Shown here piece after piece: positions 1 through 8,547 of a DNA stretch of 37,153 nt. Positions within the stretch are counted from its first letter, which is position 1. Every line of letters starts with the position of its first letter. The stretch comes from Cyclobacteriaceae bacterium. Its GTDB lineage: Bacteria > Bacteroidota > Bacteroidia > Cytophagales > Cyclobacteriaceae. Under the pieces are notes generated by a model. It searched no databases. It was not told where the DNA came from and was given only the letters and a program-made list of their open reading frames with translations. The translations under genes were made by a program, and so were the position numbers. The stretch is taken from positions 1-37,153 of the forward strand of contig JAEUUJ010000042.1 of NCBI GenBank assembly GCA_016786495.1, read 5' to 3'.

Positions 1-2730
1 GCCCGATGTCTGAATATGGTACTTCAGCATTTGACTGCGGCTGTTCGCATTGTATTTGTTTTTCAATGCTTTAGCCCAAATCCTTCTGGCAACACGACCA
101 ATGACCGCGTATTCGGGATCGATGCCGTTGGAAAAGAAGAATGAAAGGTTCGGAGCGAATTCATTAATGTCCATTCCCCGGCTCAGGTAGTATTCCACGT
201 AGGTGAAACCATTCGCCAGCGTAAACGCAAGCTGGGTAATCGGATTGGCACCGGCTTCTGCAATGTGATAGCCGGAGATCGATACCGAGTAAAAATTGCG
301 AACCTTCTGATCGATAAAATACTGTTGTACATCGCCCATCAGGCGAAGTGCAAACTCGGTGGAGAAAATACAGGTGTTTTGTGCCTGATCTTCTTTCAGG
401 ATGTCGGCCTGAACTGTGCCGCGAACCTGCGACAAAGTTTCGGCTTTAATTTTTTCGTAAACTTCTTTCGGAAGTACCTGATCGCCTGTGACACCTAACA
501 GCATCAACCCCAGTCCGTCATTGCCTTTCGGGAGAGGTCCCTGGTATGCAGGGCGTTCTTTTCCTTTATACAGCTCCGCAATTTTCTTTTCTACTTCTTT
601 TTCGAGGCCGTTCGTTTTAATGTATAGCTCGCATTGCTGATCGATGGCCGCGTTCATGAAGTATCCGAGCAACATCGGTGCGGGTCCATTGATGGTCATC
701 GAAACCGATGTCTTGGGATCCGCCAGGTTAAAACCGCTGTACAGTTTTTTGGCGTCATCCAGACAACAAATGCTAACGCCCGAATTTCCGATCTTGCCAT
801 AAATATCCGGACGATAATCAGGGTCGTTGCCGTATAAGGTAACCGAATCAAACGCAGTTGATAGTCGTTTGGCAGGCATGGCCATGCTCACGTAGTGGAA
901 TCTTCGGTTGGTGCGTTCGGGGCCGCCTTCTCCGGCAAACATTCGGGTAGGATCTTCACCTTCGCGTTTAAAAGGATAAATCCCCGCGGTGTACGGAAAT
1001 TCGCCGGGAACGTTTTCCTGCAGGTTCCACTTTAGCAAGTCGCCCCACGCTTCGTAACGCGGTAAGGAAATTTTCGGAATCTGTAAGTGTGATAACGACT
1101 CGGAGTGTGTTTGAATGCCAATCTCTTTGTCCCGAACCTTGAACTTAAAGACGGGGTCTTTGTATTGTTTTACTTTTTCCGGCCAGCTTTCGATCAGTTT
1201 TAAATTCTTTGGATCGAGGTTCAATTTAATTTTATCGAATTCTGCCTGAAGTGCCTTTTTAAGACCGGCATCACCGATGGCATCGATGGTCGTTTGAACA
1301 GCATAGAGTTTTTGCGCGGTCGCACTTTGCTCGTTCGTCCACTGATCGTAGGCCCGGTTGTTTTCGGAAATCTCGCTGAGGTAGCGTGTACGATGCGGGG
1401 GAATGACAAACACTTTCTCCGACATTTCGTGTGTAATCTCAAAAGTCGATTTGAGATTCGCGCTTGTTTTGTCTACAATCTTGTCGATTAAATGTTTGTA
1501 TAGCCGGTTCGTTCCGGGATCGTTGAATTGCGATGCAATCGTGCCGAACACCGGCATATCTTCCGGTTTCCTATCCCACAGCTGGTGGTTGCGCTGGTAT
1601 TGTTTTTTCACATCGCGCAAAGCATCCAGTCCACCGCGTTTATCGAACTTGTTAAGGGCAATTACATCCGCAAAATCCAGCATGTCGATTTTTTCGAGCT
1701 GGGTGGCAGCACCGTATTCAGGCGTCATCACGTACAATGACACATCGCTGTGATCGAGAATTTCCGTATCACTTTGTCCGATGCCCGATGTTTCCAGTAC
1801 AATCAAATCAAAGCCGGCTGCCTTTAAAATCTGGATTGCATCTTTTACATAAGCCGAAAGTGCCAGATTGCTTTGGCGCGTTGCCAGCGAGCGCATAAAC
1901 ACCCGCGGGTTATTGATCGCGTTCATGCGAATGCGGTCGCCTAACAAGGCTCCGCCTGTTTTACGTTTGGATGGGTCAACCGAGATGATTCCGAGCTTCT
2001 TATCTTTAAAGTCGATCAGGAATCTTCTTACGAATTCATCCACCATGGAAGATTTTCCTGCACCGCCGGTTCCGGTAATTCCGAGTACGGGTACTTTTGA
2101 TGCGGTTGCTTTTTTGCTGATGTCTGCGAGTACGTCTTTGTGTTCATCCGAGAAGTTCTCAGCAGCGGAAATGAGTTGTGCAATCTTCAGATAGTTTTCG
2201 GTAGTCAGTTCACGTTTATCGATGGTCTTGCCGGTCGGGTAGTCGCTTTTTTCAACCAGGTCATTAATCATTCCCTGTAAGCCCATCGCGCGGCCGTCAT
2301 CGGGTGAATAAATTTTTGTGATGCCGTATGCCATCAAGTCCTTGATCTCTTCGGGAAGAATCACGCCACCGCCACCGCCAAAGATATTGATGTGGCCAGC
2401 GCCTTTCTCCTGAAGCAGGTCGTACATGTATTTGAAGTACTCATTATGCCCGCCCTGGTAGCTGGTCATGGCGATTGCCTGGGCATCTTCCTGTATAGCC
2501 GTGTTCACAACCTCTTCTACACTGCGGTCGTGACCAAGATGGATTACCTCAACACCGGTCGCCTGAATAATTCTGCGCATGATGTTGATCGCAGCATCGT
2601 GGCCATCGAATAAGCTTGCAGCAGTTACAATCCGGACTTTGTTTTTTGGTTTGTAGGGAGGGGGAGTCTGGTATCCCGCGGTATTCTGAGGTTTTTCTTT
2701 TTTCTCAACGCTTGCCGTTTCGGTGCTCAT
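1..2730 (-). CDS. icmF: Fused isobutyryl-CoA mutase (IcmF-type), B12-dependent, 3' end outside window
   Basis: A continuous minus-strand reading frame starts at ATG 2730 and runs off the left edge after about 910 codons; IcmF proteins are usually about 1,100 residues. I translated it from the sequence. A B12-binding domain comes first, with DGHDAA at about residues 42-47, where the His is the expected cobalt ligand. Next is a MeaI-like GTPase chaperone domain with the P-loop [12 protein letters not shown] near residues 217-228. The start of the acyl-CoA mutase barrel follows, with [10 protein letters not shown] and GGPERTNRR. This B12-GTPase-mutase order defines IcmF. At the position where methylmalonyl-CoA mutases have MVRNTYIF, this protein has QAQNTCIF, so the carboxylate-binding Arg is replaced by Gln. 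That favours isobutyryl/butyryl-CoA rather than methylmalonyl-CoA. Many databases would still call it methylmalonyl-CoA mutase family. It would act in cytosolic branched-chain or short-chain acyl-CoA metabolism and is divergent from the OmpA-like gene. Confidence 0.9.
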   Translation of the reverse strand, partial: MSTETASVEKKEKPQNTAGYQTPPPYKPKNKVRIVTAASLFDGHDAAINIMRRIIQATGVEVIHLGHDRSVEEVVNTAIQEDAQAIAMTSYQGGHNEYFKYMYDLLQEKGAGHINIFGGGGGVILPEEIKDLMAYGITKIYSPDDGRAMGLQGMINDLVEKSDYPTGKTIDKRELTTENYLKIAQLISAAENFSDEHKDVLADISKKATASKVPVLGITGTGGAGKSSMVDEFVRRFLIDFKDKKLGIISVDPSKRKTGGALLGDRIRMNAINNPRVFMRSLATRQSNLALSAYVKDAIQILKAAGFDLIVLETSGIGQSDTEILDHSDVSLYVMTPEYGAATQLEKIDMLDFADVIALNKFDKRGGLDALRDVKKQYQRNHQLWDRKPEDMPVFGTIASQFNDPGTNRLYKHLIDKIVDKTSANLKSTFEITHEMSEKVFVIPPHRTRYLSEISENNRAYDQWTNEQSATAQKLYAVQTTIDAIGDAGLKKALQAEFDKIKLNLDPKNLKLIESWPEKVKQYKDPVFKFKVRDKEIGIQTHSESLSHLQIPKISLPRYEAWGDLLKWNLQENVPGEFPYTAGIYPFKREGEDPTRMFAGEGGPERTNRRFHYVSMAMPAKRLSTAFDSVTLYGNDPDYRPDIYGKIGNSGVSICCLDDAKKLYSGFNLADPKTSVSMTINGPAPMLLGYFMNAAIDQQCELYIKTNGLEKEVEKKIAELYKGKERPAYQGPLPKGNDGLGLMLLGVTGDQVLPKEVYEKIKAETLSQVRGTVQADILKEDQAQNTCIFSTEFALRLMGDVQQYFIDQKVRNFYSVSISGYHIAEAGANPITQLAFTLANGFTYVEYYLSRGMDINEFAPNLSFFFSNGIDPEYAVIGRVARRIWAKALKNKYNANSRSQMLKYHIQTSG

Positions 2731-2775
2731 ACAGTCAGATTAGACCGTAAAAGTAAGGAGAAGGCATCCAAGAAG

Positions 2776-2826
2776 CTAACAAGAGTTAGGGCGGATAGCT
2801 CCGATAAAATACCGGCTATACGGTAT
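2776..2826. promoter_or_regulatory. Two short dyads in the divergent icmF/ompA-like intergenic region
   Basis: The 143-bp gap between the divergent starts contains two small inverted repeats. One is CTAAC-AAGA-GTTAG at 2776-2789. The other is ATACCG-GCTATA-CGGTAT at 2809-2826. TACTTTTC at 2849-2856, which resembles a -7 element with one mismatch, lies 18 bp before the OmpA-like start. The dyads could be operators or simply hairpins in a leader; no regulator can be assigned. Confidence 0.3.
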
Positions 2827-2873
2827 AGGGTTCGGGTCGCGATGCGCCTACTTTTCGCACAATAACGATCGCT

Positions 2874-4892
2874 ATGAAAAAACTGCTTTTTTCCACGCTA
2901 CTGGTTTTCCTGTCCATTGCAGGCTTTGCCCAAAATATTCAATGGGCCAAACGGCTCATTGGTTTTTCGAGCGAATACAAGGATTCAAATCTCCCCCTGC
3001 AGTATAACGCTATTCAGATCTTGGGCAAACCTTCGCGGTACCCGGTTTTCGGAAACACGGCCTGTGCGTGGAGTCCTGCCTCCAGTGAGAATGCCAATGC
3101 ACCTGACTGGATTCATGTGGGGTATGAAACACCTGCACAGGTGCAGCAAGTAGTAATTGCGGAAAACGTTAATGCAGGAAGCGTTGTGCGCGTGGAGCTG
3201 ATTGACGATGCGGGTCAGCAACATGTTGTTTTTGATGAGCCGGCACCTGCACCCCTGCCCGTAAACGGCCGGTGGAATTACATTTTCATGGATCGTACAC
3301 CGTATAAAGTGGCGTCAATCAAAGTAACGTTAAACACAATGCTCCTGAAAGGCTACGAACAACTTGATGCAATCGGTATGGCCGATACGAGAGATTCAAT
3401 CAAACTGCCCATCAACGTAGTGAAAGGTTCTGCCATTAAAAGTGAACGGGAAGATTTGGGCGATGCGGTCAACTCGCCAACCGATGAACTTGCGGCATTT
3501 GTGTCGTACGACAATAAAACGCTGTACTTCACCCGCCAGGGACATCCGCAAAATATCGCTCCGATTGATAACCAGGATGCCTGGACAAGCGTGCTGGATG
3601 CAAACGGAAAATTTTCTGCCGCGCAGCCTGTTCCGGCACCAATCAACAACGACCAGAATAATTCTGTCGCGGGGATAACGCCCGATGGTCAGACGCTGCT
3701 GGTCTTGAACGTTTACAATCCCGATGGCTCGATGACGACCGGAGTTTCGCTTTCGCGGAAGGAGGGAGATAAATGGGGGTTCCCGCAAAAGGTTGAAATC
3801 AAAAATTTTTACAACAAGAACCGGTATGGTGAATACAATCTCTCGGCTTCCGGAAAAATCATGATGATGACTATTCAGCGTGATAATGGTTTTGGATCAA
3901 AAGATGTTCATGTGAGCTTCCTGCAGGATGACGGCACGTGGAGTGAACCAAAAAATCTGGGTGCAACGGTAAATACGGCCGACAGTGAAACGTCATCTTT
4001 TCTGGCGGCTGATGAACGAACGCTCTATTACTCAACAAATGGTCTTCCGGGTTATGGACGCAACGATGTATTTGTAACACAACGGTTGGACGATACCTGG
4101 GAAAACTGGAGTGAACCTCAAAACCTGGGTCCCGATCTCAACTCACCCGGATGGGATGCCTATTACACCTTCACGGCCGATGGCTCGTATGTGTATTTCG
4201 TTTCGGGGGGAAGGAACGAATCGTCCGATATCTTCCGGAAGAAACTACCGGCTGGTGCCCGCCCCAATCCCGTAGTGATTGTGAAAGGAAAGGTACTTGA
4301 CGCGAAAACCAAGCAGCCGCTTGCCGCGCGCATTGCCTATCAGAATCTGGCGACCGGCAAAAACATGGGCCACGCTAATTCAAACAGTCTCGATGGTCAA
4401 TACAGCATCGTGCTACAGTCGGGAAGTAATTACGAGTTTCTGGCGAACGCGGCCAATTATTATTCCATCAGTGATAACATCGATCTTGGTAAACTGCATG
4501 AGTTTAAAGAGATCACGCGCGACTTGTACCTGGCCCCGATCGAGAAAGGTGTTGCGATCCGCCTGAACAACCTGTTCTTCGATTTTAACAAAGCAGAGTT
4601 GAAGAAAGAATCCATGGGTGAGCTAACACGGTTGGTAACGCTTCTTCAAAACAATCCCGCCATGAAAATTGAAATTGCCGGCCATACGGATAACGTAGGC
4701 ACCGATACCTACAACATTCCGCTGAGCATGAAGCGCGCGCAGGCCGTACTGGCATTTTTAACAGGCAAAGGTATTGATGCAGCCCGCCTGACCGCAAAAG
4801 GCTACGGTAAGGCAAAGCCCATTAAACCGGGCGACACCGAAGAGATCCGTAAACTCAACAGGCGCGTTGAATTCACAATCCTGGAGATGTAG
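2874..4892 (+). CDS. OmpA family protein with PD40 (WD40-like) repeats
   Basis: This 672-residue exported protein starts with a signal peptide (residues 1-20, cleavage near GFA-Q). Residues about 190-420 form a PD40/TolB-like beta-propeller, with repeated elements such as DNKTLYFTR, DGQTLLV, DERTLYYSTNG and DGSYVYFVSGG. A short carboxypeptidase-regulatory-like beta domain (about 435-510) follows. The C-terminal OmpA domain (about 560-672) has the peptidoglycan-binding signature GHTDNVG...LSMKRAQAV and RKLNRRVEF. In Bacteroidota this architecture is typical of periplasmic or outer-membrane proteins tied to peptidoglycan, including gliding and type IX secretion relatives such as PorE. Nothing nearby shows such a role here. 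The gene stands alone and converges on the response regulator with a 2-bp gap. Confidence 0.9.
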   Translation: MKKLLFSTLLVFLSIAGFAQNIQWAKRLIGFSSEYKDSNLPLQYNAIQILGKPSRYPVFGNTACAWSPASSENANAPDWIHVGYETPAQVQQVVIAENVNAGSVVRVELIDDAGQQHVVFDEPAPAPLPVNGRWNYIFMDRTPYKVASIKVTLNTMLLKGYEQLDAIGMADTRDSIKLPINVVKGSAIKSEREDLGDAVNSPTDELAAFVSYDNKTLYFTRQGHPQNIAPIDNQDAWTSVLDANGKFSAAQPVPAPINNDQNNSVAGITPDGQTLLVLNVYNPDGSMTTGVSLSRKEGDKWGFPQKVEIKNFYNKNRYGEYNLSASGKIMMMTIQRDNGFGSKDVHVSFLQDDGTWSEPKNLGATVNTADSETSSFLAADERTLYYSTNGLPGYGRNDVFVTQRLDDTWENWSEPQNLGPDLNSPGWDAYYTFTADGSYVYFVSGGRNESSDIFRKKLPAGARPNPVVIVKGKVLDAKTKQPLAARIAYQNLATGKNMGHANSNSLDGQYSIVLQSGSNYEFLANAANYYSISDNIDLGKLHEFKEITRDLYLAPIEKGVAIRLNNLFFDFNKAELKKESMGELTRLVTLLQNNPAMKIEIAGHTDNVGTDTYNIPLSMKRAQAVLAFLTGKGIDAARLTAKGYGKAKPIKPGDTEEIRKLNRRVEFTILEM

Positions 4893-4899
4893 CGCTACA
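4888..4899. other. Palindrome containing both convergent stop codons
   Basis: The perfect 12-bp palindrome TGTAGCGCTACA contains the TAG of the plus-strand OmpA-like gene (4890-4892) and the TAG of the minus-strand response regulator (complement of 4895-4897). It is flanked by a second inverted pair, GGAGAT (4883-4888) and ATCTCC (4905-4910). There is no T-tract, so terminator function is uncertain. Confidence 0.5.
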
Positions 4900-5290
4900 A
4901 CACAATCTCCTTGATCAGCACCTTCGAGATTGCCTTGGTAAGTTCCGCCTGCGTAGTAGGTTTGGTAATGTACCGGGCGATCTCGAGTTTTTGAAGTTCA
5001 AGCCTGTCGCGTAACCACTCGGCTGTCGACAGAATAATCACCGGAACGTGTTTTAGCCGTTCGCGTTTTTTGATTTCACGGAGGCATTCCCAGCCATCCA
5101 TTTTCGGCATGTTGAGATCCAGGAAAATATATGTTGGCACGATCTCGCTTTGATCAAGCAACCGCAAACCCTCTTCCCCGGAGGGAACTGTCAGGTATTC
5201 GATTTTCGGGTTAATCTCGTTCAGCGCAAGTTCAAAAGCTTCGCGGTCATCGGCATCATCATCAATCAGGAAACACATTATCCCCTCCAT
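4895..5290 (-). CDS. Single-domain response regulator (receiver only)
   Basis: A 131-residue CheY-like protein with no output domain. The acidic pocket is FLIDDDADD near the N-terminus, the phosphoacceptor is the Asp in FLDLNMPKMDGW (about residue 58), the conserved Ser/Thr lies in VIILSTAE, and the Lys in YITKPTT. The length and the DADDREAFELAL start resemble Rcp1-type regulators, which are often partners of hybrid or phytochrome-like histidine kinases. No kinase lies in the window. The start at 5290 (MEGIMCF) is used, but the Met four residues downstream is equally possible. TATCTTTA on the minus strand (5327-5320) resembles a -7 element. Confidence 0.9.
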   Translation of the reverse strand: MEGIMCFLIDDDADDREAFELALNEINPKIEYLTVPSGEEGLRLLDQSEIVPTYIFLDLNMPKMDGWECLREIKKRERLKHVPVIILSTAEWLRDRLELQKLEIARYITKPTTQAELTKAISKVLIKEIVL

Positions 5291-5410
5291 ATATCCGTTC
5301 GTTTGTGTTCTATGATCGGTAAAGATAGCGATCGGCTGGCGCTATAAAGTCGCCAAATAGTCAGGGTAAACTGAATCTTCTTTCAACTGCGTTGTACCCG
5401 GACAAACGAA

Positions 5411-5434
5411 AAATGCCCTCGTTAAAGGGCATTT
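5411..5434 (-). terminator. Hairpin terminator after the M28 peptidase gene
   Basis: AAATGCCC (5411-5418) and GGGCATTT (5427-5434) form a perfect 8-bp stem with an 8-nt loop. It lies 36 bp beyond the minus-strand stop of the peptidase gene and is followed on that strand by TTTCGTTTG, a weak T-rich tail. Confidence 0.65.
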
Positions 5435-5469
5435 CACATCATCATGTAAGTTTTTTGGAGAAGGAGATA

Positions 5470-7125
5470 CTATTTCGGCATGTACGAGTCGCGTATCGCT
5501 TTAAATTCCGAAGCTTGCTTCCAGTGTGGCCATGTGCTTTCCATCGAAATTTTCTTACCCACGTTAAAAAGCAACTTCAAGTCTTCGATTGAACCATCAA
5601 GTTTCCAACGGGAGGTGTCGTATTGATCCGAAGGCTTGTGATAGTACTTGGAAACAAACTCGTTCTGCACCTGCTTTCCATAGTCGGCACCTTTTTCGAT
5701 GTTGTCAATACCATCGTTTGTATACAGTGCCGGTATGCCCACTTTTGCAAAGCTGAAATGATCCGACCGAAAGTAATATCCGGCAACCGGGTTGGGTTCG
5801 GGTGCCACATACCGGCCGACACGTCTCGCTTCTTCGTTGAGATAATCTTCCAGATCGGATTGCCCCATGCCTACCAGCACGATGTCTTTGTTTTTGCCGT
5901 AGGGATTAACCCCGTCAATGTTAATGTTCGCTACTGTTTTTTCTTTTGGATAGATCGGGTTTTGGGCATAATACGCTGAGCCAAGCAAGCCTTGCTCTTC
6001 AGCCGTTACCCAGAGAAACACAACGGTGCGCGCGGGCTTATGCGTCAACGACTGGAATGCTTTCGCGATTTCCAGTTGGCCGGCTGCTCCGCTTGCGTTG
6101 TCGAGTGTGCCATTATAAATCGAGTCACCTTTTTCATCCGGCTTACCAACACCGAGATGGTCCCAGTGTGTCGAGTAAATCAAATATTCATCCGGCTGTA
6201 CCGAACCTGTTATCTTGGCCACGATGTTGTACGATTTGTCGTACTTAACCTTTGTCGTCATGGAAAATGAAAGTTTCAGGTTCATCGGTTCGGCATGAAA
6301 GCCGCGCTTATGGGCACGCGAAAGGGCATCGGCATAATCGATGTTTGCAGCTTCGAACAATTTTTTAGCGGCCGGTTGCGATACCCAGCCAACCGCAGGA
6401 CAGACATACTGATCTTTTCCGCGGGTGTCGAGGTACAGTTTGGAGGTGTTCCAGCTGTTTTGAACCACCCAGAATCCGTACCCTGCAGGAACATCATCGT
6501 GAATAATGATGCATCCCTTCGCACCCTGGCGCGCAGCTTCTTCAAATTTATACGTCCAGCGGCCATAGTATGTCATGGTGTTGCCTTTGAAAAACGTTGA
6601 ATCGCCCAGACCAAATCCCGGATCGTTGACCAACACCAACACAACTTTATTTTTTACATCCACGCCTGCATAGTCGTTCCAGTTATACTCAGGCGCCACC
6701 ACTCCGTAACCGGCAAAAACGATCTCTTCATTCTTGAGATCAACCTTTTCCTGATTTGCCTGCGGTGTCCAGATCACATAGTCTTTTAATCCGGATAACG
6801 TAAATATTGTTTTGCCTCCGCTGATGGTCATCAACGAATCGGTTTGTGTTGTAATGCTGGCCATCGGTACTTCCTGGCGATAACGGGTACCGTTACCGGG
6901 TTCCAGTCCGAGTTTCTCTATTTCCTCTTCCAGATATGCGAGCGTTTTTGTCTCACCTTCCGTAAACGGCATGCGGCCGAGGAATTCATCCGAGGAGATT
7001 TTTTTAAGGTGCGCTTCAAAGCCGGCCTCGGTAAAGCTCTCGAGCCCGGTCTGCGGGTCGTATTGGGGTTTGGTGTTACACGCCAACAGCAATGCGGCGA
7101 GGAGTAGTGAAAACAGATACTTCAT
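5470..7125 (-). CDS. M28 family zinc metallopeptidase, lipoprotein with PA domain
   Basis: A 551-residue protein with a lipoprotein signal (LLLAC, lipidated Cys at residue 16), so it is probably anchored in the envelope. A protease-associated (PA) insert covers about residues 130-260. The M28 catalytic domain carries the expected two-zinc ligands: His320 in STHWDHLG, bridging Asp342 in TLDNASGA, the catalytic Glu pair 376-377 in TAEEQG, Asp404 in NIDGVNPYG, and His456 in RSDHFSFA. The family consists of aminopeptidases and peptidase-like amidohydrolases; the substrate cannot be told from sequence. The gene is monocistronic, divergent from the Crp/Fnr regulator, with a hairpin terminator at 5411-5434. 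Confidence 0.92.
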   Translation of the reverse strand: MKYLFSLLLAALLLACNTKPQYDPQTGLESFTEAGFEAHLKKISSDEFLGRMPFTEGETKTLAYLEEEIEKLGLEPGNGTRYRQEVPMASITTQTDSLMTISGGKTIFTLSGLKDYVIWTPQANQEKVDLKNEEIVFAGYGVVAPEYNWNDYAGVDVKNKVVLVLVNDPGFGLGDSTFFKGNTMTYYGRWTYKFEEAARQGAKGCIIIHDDVPAGYGFWVVQNSWNTSKLYLDTRGKDQYVCPAVGWVSQPAAKKLFEAANIDYADALSRAHKRGFHAEPMNLKLSFSMTTKVKYDKSYNIVAKITGSVQPDEYLIYSTHWDHLGVGKPDEKGDSIYNGTLDNASGAAGQLEIAKAFQSLTHKPARTVVFLWVTAEEQGLLGSAYYAQNPIYPKEKTVANINIDGVNPYGKNKDIVLVGMGQSDLEDYLNEEARRVGRYVAPEPNPVAGYYFRSDHFSFAKVGIPALYTNDGIDNIEKGADYGKQVQNEFVSKYYHKPSDQYDTSRWKLDGSIEDLKLLFNVGKKISMESTWPHWKQASEFKAIRDSYMPK

Positions 7126-7240
7126 AGGGATAGGTTAGGTCTTTGCAATATCAGCATAAAAAGTAAACGACAAATACCGTTCGGCAAGAACCATTCTTGC
7201 GACTTCTTAATTCTAACCGTGTAAATTGTACCTTTATCGT

Positions 7241-7822
7241 ATGGATACCTCCGGAATTTTCGCCCAGTTTGAACGACACATTGCGTTGGATGAAAAAGAG
7301 AAGCTTTCGATCCGCTCGGTGTTAATTTCTGCGCGCCTCCGCCAGGGCGAGTTTGTTGAAACGGTTGGGAAGGTGACTGCGAATTTCATTTATGTTAACT
7401 CGGGATGCCTGATGACTTATTACACGGATGCTGACGGCAGCGATCATGTTATCCAGTTTGCCATGGCCGGATGGTGGACGGGCGACCTGCACAGCTTTAC
7501 CAAAGAGGAGCCTTCCATTTATTCAACCCGGGCGCTGGCCGACAGCGAAGTGTTCTACCTGCCCAAGGCCGACATGGAAATGCTGCTGCAAAAATTCCCG
7601 AAGCTTGAACGGTACTTTCGCATTCTTTTCCAGAATTCAATTGTTTCACATCAATACAGGCTCATTCAGAATCTGTCGGCAACAGCCGACCAGCGCTACG
7701 AGAATTTCAGCAAGCGGTACCCTTCGCTGGAACAATACGTGCCGTTGAAATACATCGCCTCCTACCTCGGAATAACCCCGGAATTCCTCAGCAAAATCAG
7801 GCGCAAACGTTCCGGTCATTAA
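7241..7822 (+). CDS. Crp/Fnr family transcriptional regulator
   Basis: A 193-residue protein if started at ATG 7241 (MDTSGIFAQFE). A TTG five codons upstream is possible but would place the start inside TACCTTTA, which resembles a -7 element. Residues about 20-115 form a cyclic-nucleotide-binding-type beta-roll (GEFVETVGKVTANFIYVNSGCLM). A dimerisation helix follows, then a compact C-terminal helix-turn-helix, YVPLKYIASYLGITPEFLSKIRRK. No cysteine cluster for Fe-S binding of the FNR type is visible, and the ligand is unknown. The gene is immediately followed by two FNR-box-sized dyads and by yceI, which suggests it regulates yceI. Confidence 0.9.
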   Translation: MDTSGIFAQFERHIALDEKEKLSIRSVLISARLRQGEFVETVGKVTANFIYVNSGCLMTYYTDADGSDHVIQFAMAGWWTGDLHSFTKEEPSIYSTRALADSEVFYLPKADMEMLLQKFPKLERYFRILFQNSIVSHQYRLIQNLSATADQRYENFSKRYPSLEQYVPLKYIASYLGITPEFLSKIRRKRSGH

Positions 7823-7824
7823 AT

Positions 7825-7872
7825 CTTAATCTGGTTCAAGGTCCACCGGTCATTTCCTTAACCTGGTTCAAG
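7825..7872 (+). promoter_or_regulatory. Pair of Crp/Fnr-like operator dyads upstream of yceI
   Basis: CTTAATCTGGTTCAAG (7825-7840) and CTTAACCTGGTTCAAG (7857-7872) are 15/16 identical direct repeats, with centres exactly 32 bp apart (about three helical turns). Each contains a 14-bp imperfect dyad, TTAAY-CTGG-TTCAA, with the same dimensions as Crp/Fnr boxes (TTGAT-N4-ATCAA). Relative to the -7 element at 7894-7901, the centres fall at about -40 and -72, the positions used by Crp/Fnr activators. The binding protein is inferred to be the Crp/Fnr product encoded just upstream. Confidence 0.6.
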
Positions 7873-7893
7873 CCGTTGCGGCCCGGGCAGCAC

Positions 7894-7901
7894 TACTTTT
7901 G
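7894..7901 (+). promoter_or_regulatory. Bacteroidota-type -7 promoter element for yceI
   Basis: TACTTTTG matches the TAnnTTTG consensus exactly and lies 38 bp before the yceI ATG. There is no good -33 TTTG at the right distance, which fits an activator-dependent promoter that uses the dyads at 7825-7872. Confidence 0.6.
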
Positions 7902-7939
7902 TTCTATCATTACTCAACTAAAAAAAACTAAAAAATCGT

Positions 7940-8479
7940 ATGGCAACTACAGCTGTTCAAACAAAATGGGCGATTGACCCTACACATACAGAAGTGCAGT
8001 TTAAAGTAAAGCACCTCGTGATTTCAACCGTAACCGGATTCTTCAAGAAATTCAGCGGAGGCGTTGAATCAAACGGAGATGATTTTGATGGTGCATCGGT
8101 GAACTTCAGTCTCGATGTTAACAGCATCGACACCAACCAGGCTGACCGTGATGGTCACCTGAAGTCGCCTGACTTCTTTGCGGCAGAGCAATATCCAACT
8201 ATCGATTTCAGCGGTACGCTGGTTAAGAAATCGGGCGCTGCGTATAAACTCACTGGTAACCTGACTGTCCGCGGCACAACCAAACCGATTGAGTTTGATG
8301 TTGAGTTCGGTGGAACAATGGTTGATCCATGGGGCAACACAAAAGCAGGGTTTGAAATCAACGGAAAAATCAACCGTAAAGAATTTGGCTTAACCTGGAA
8401 TGCCTTAACCGAATCCGGTGGCATGGTGGTGAGCGAAGATGTGAAAATTCACATCAACACAGAATTGGCAAAAGGCTAA
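7940..8479 (+). CDS. YceI family protein (lipocalin-like, polyisoprenoid-binding fold)
   Basis: A 179-residue protein covering a full YceI domain: WAIDPTHTEVQFKVKHLVIS at the N-terminus, the SIDTNQADRDGHLKSPDFF strand-loop, the PTIDFSGT strand, GNLTVRGTTKPIEFDVEF, and a final EDVKIHINTEL. YceI proteins form an elongated beta-barrel that binds isoprenoid-like lipids. Unlike E. coli YceI, this copy has no signal peptide, so it is probably cytoplasmic. Such leaderless copies are common in Bacteroidota. It is preceded by a Crp/Fnr-type tandem operator and followed by a strong bidirectional terminator, so it is a single-gene unit. Confidence 0.95.
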   Translation: MATTAVQTKWAIDPTHTEVQFKVKHLVISTVTGFFKKFSGGVESNGDDFDGASVNFSLDVNSIDTNQADRDGHLKSPDFFAAEQYPTIDFSGTLVKKSGAAYKLTGNLTVRGTTKPIEFDVEFGGTMVDPWGNTKAGFEINGKINRKEFGLTWNALTESGGMVVSEDVKIHINTELAKG

Positions 8480-8501
8480 GTTGGGTTGAATAAAAAGAAA
8501 A

Positions 8502-8536
8502 CCATCCTGAGCAATCGGGATGGCTTTTTCTTTTTT
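8502..8536. terminator. Strong bidirectional terminator with GCAA tetraloop
   Basis: CCATCCTGA (8502-8510), loop GCAA (8511-8514) and TCGGGATGG (8515-8523) form a 9-bp stem with one T-G wobble, closed by a GNRA tetraloop. A T-rich tail follows on plus (8525-8536). The A-rich stretch at 8491-8501 gives a T-rich tail on minus. It serves yceI (plus) and the M48 gene cluster (minus). Confidence 0.88.
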
Positions 8537-8547
8537 GAAGAATAGAC

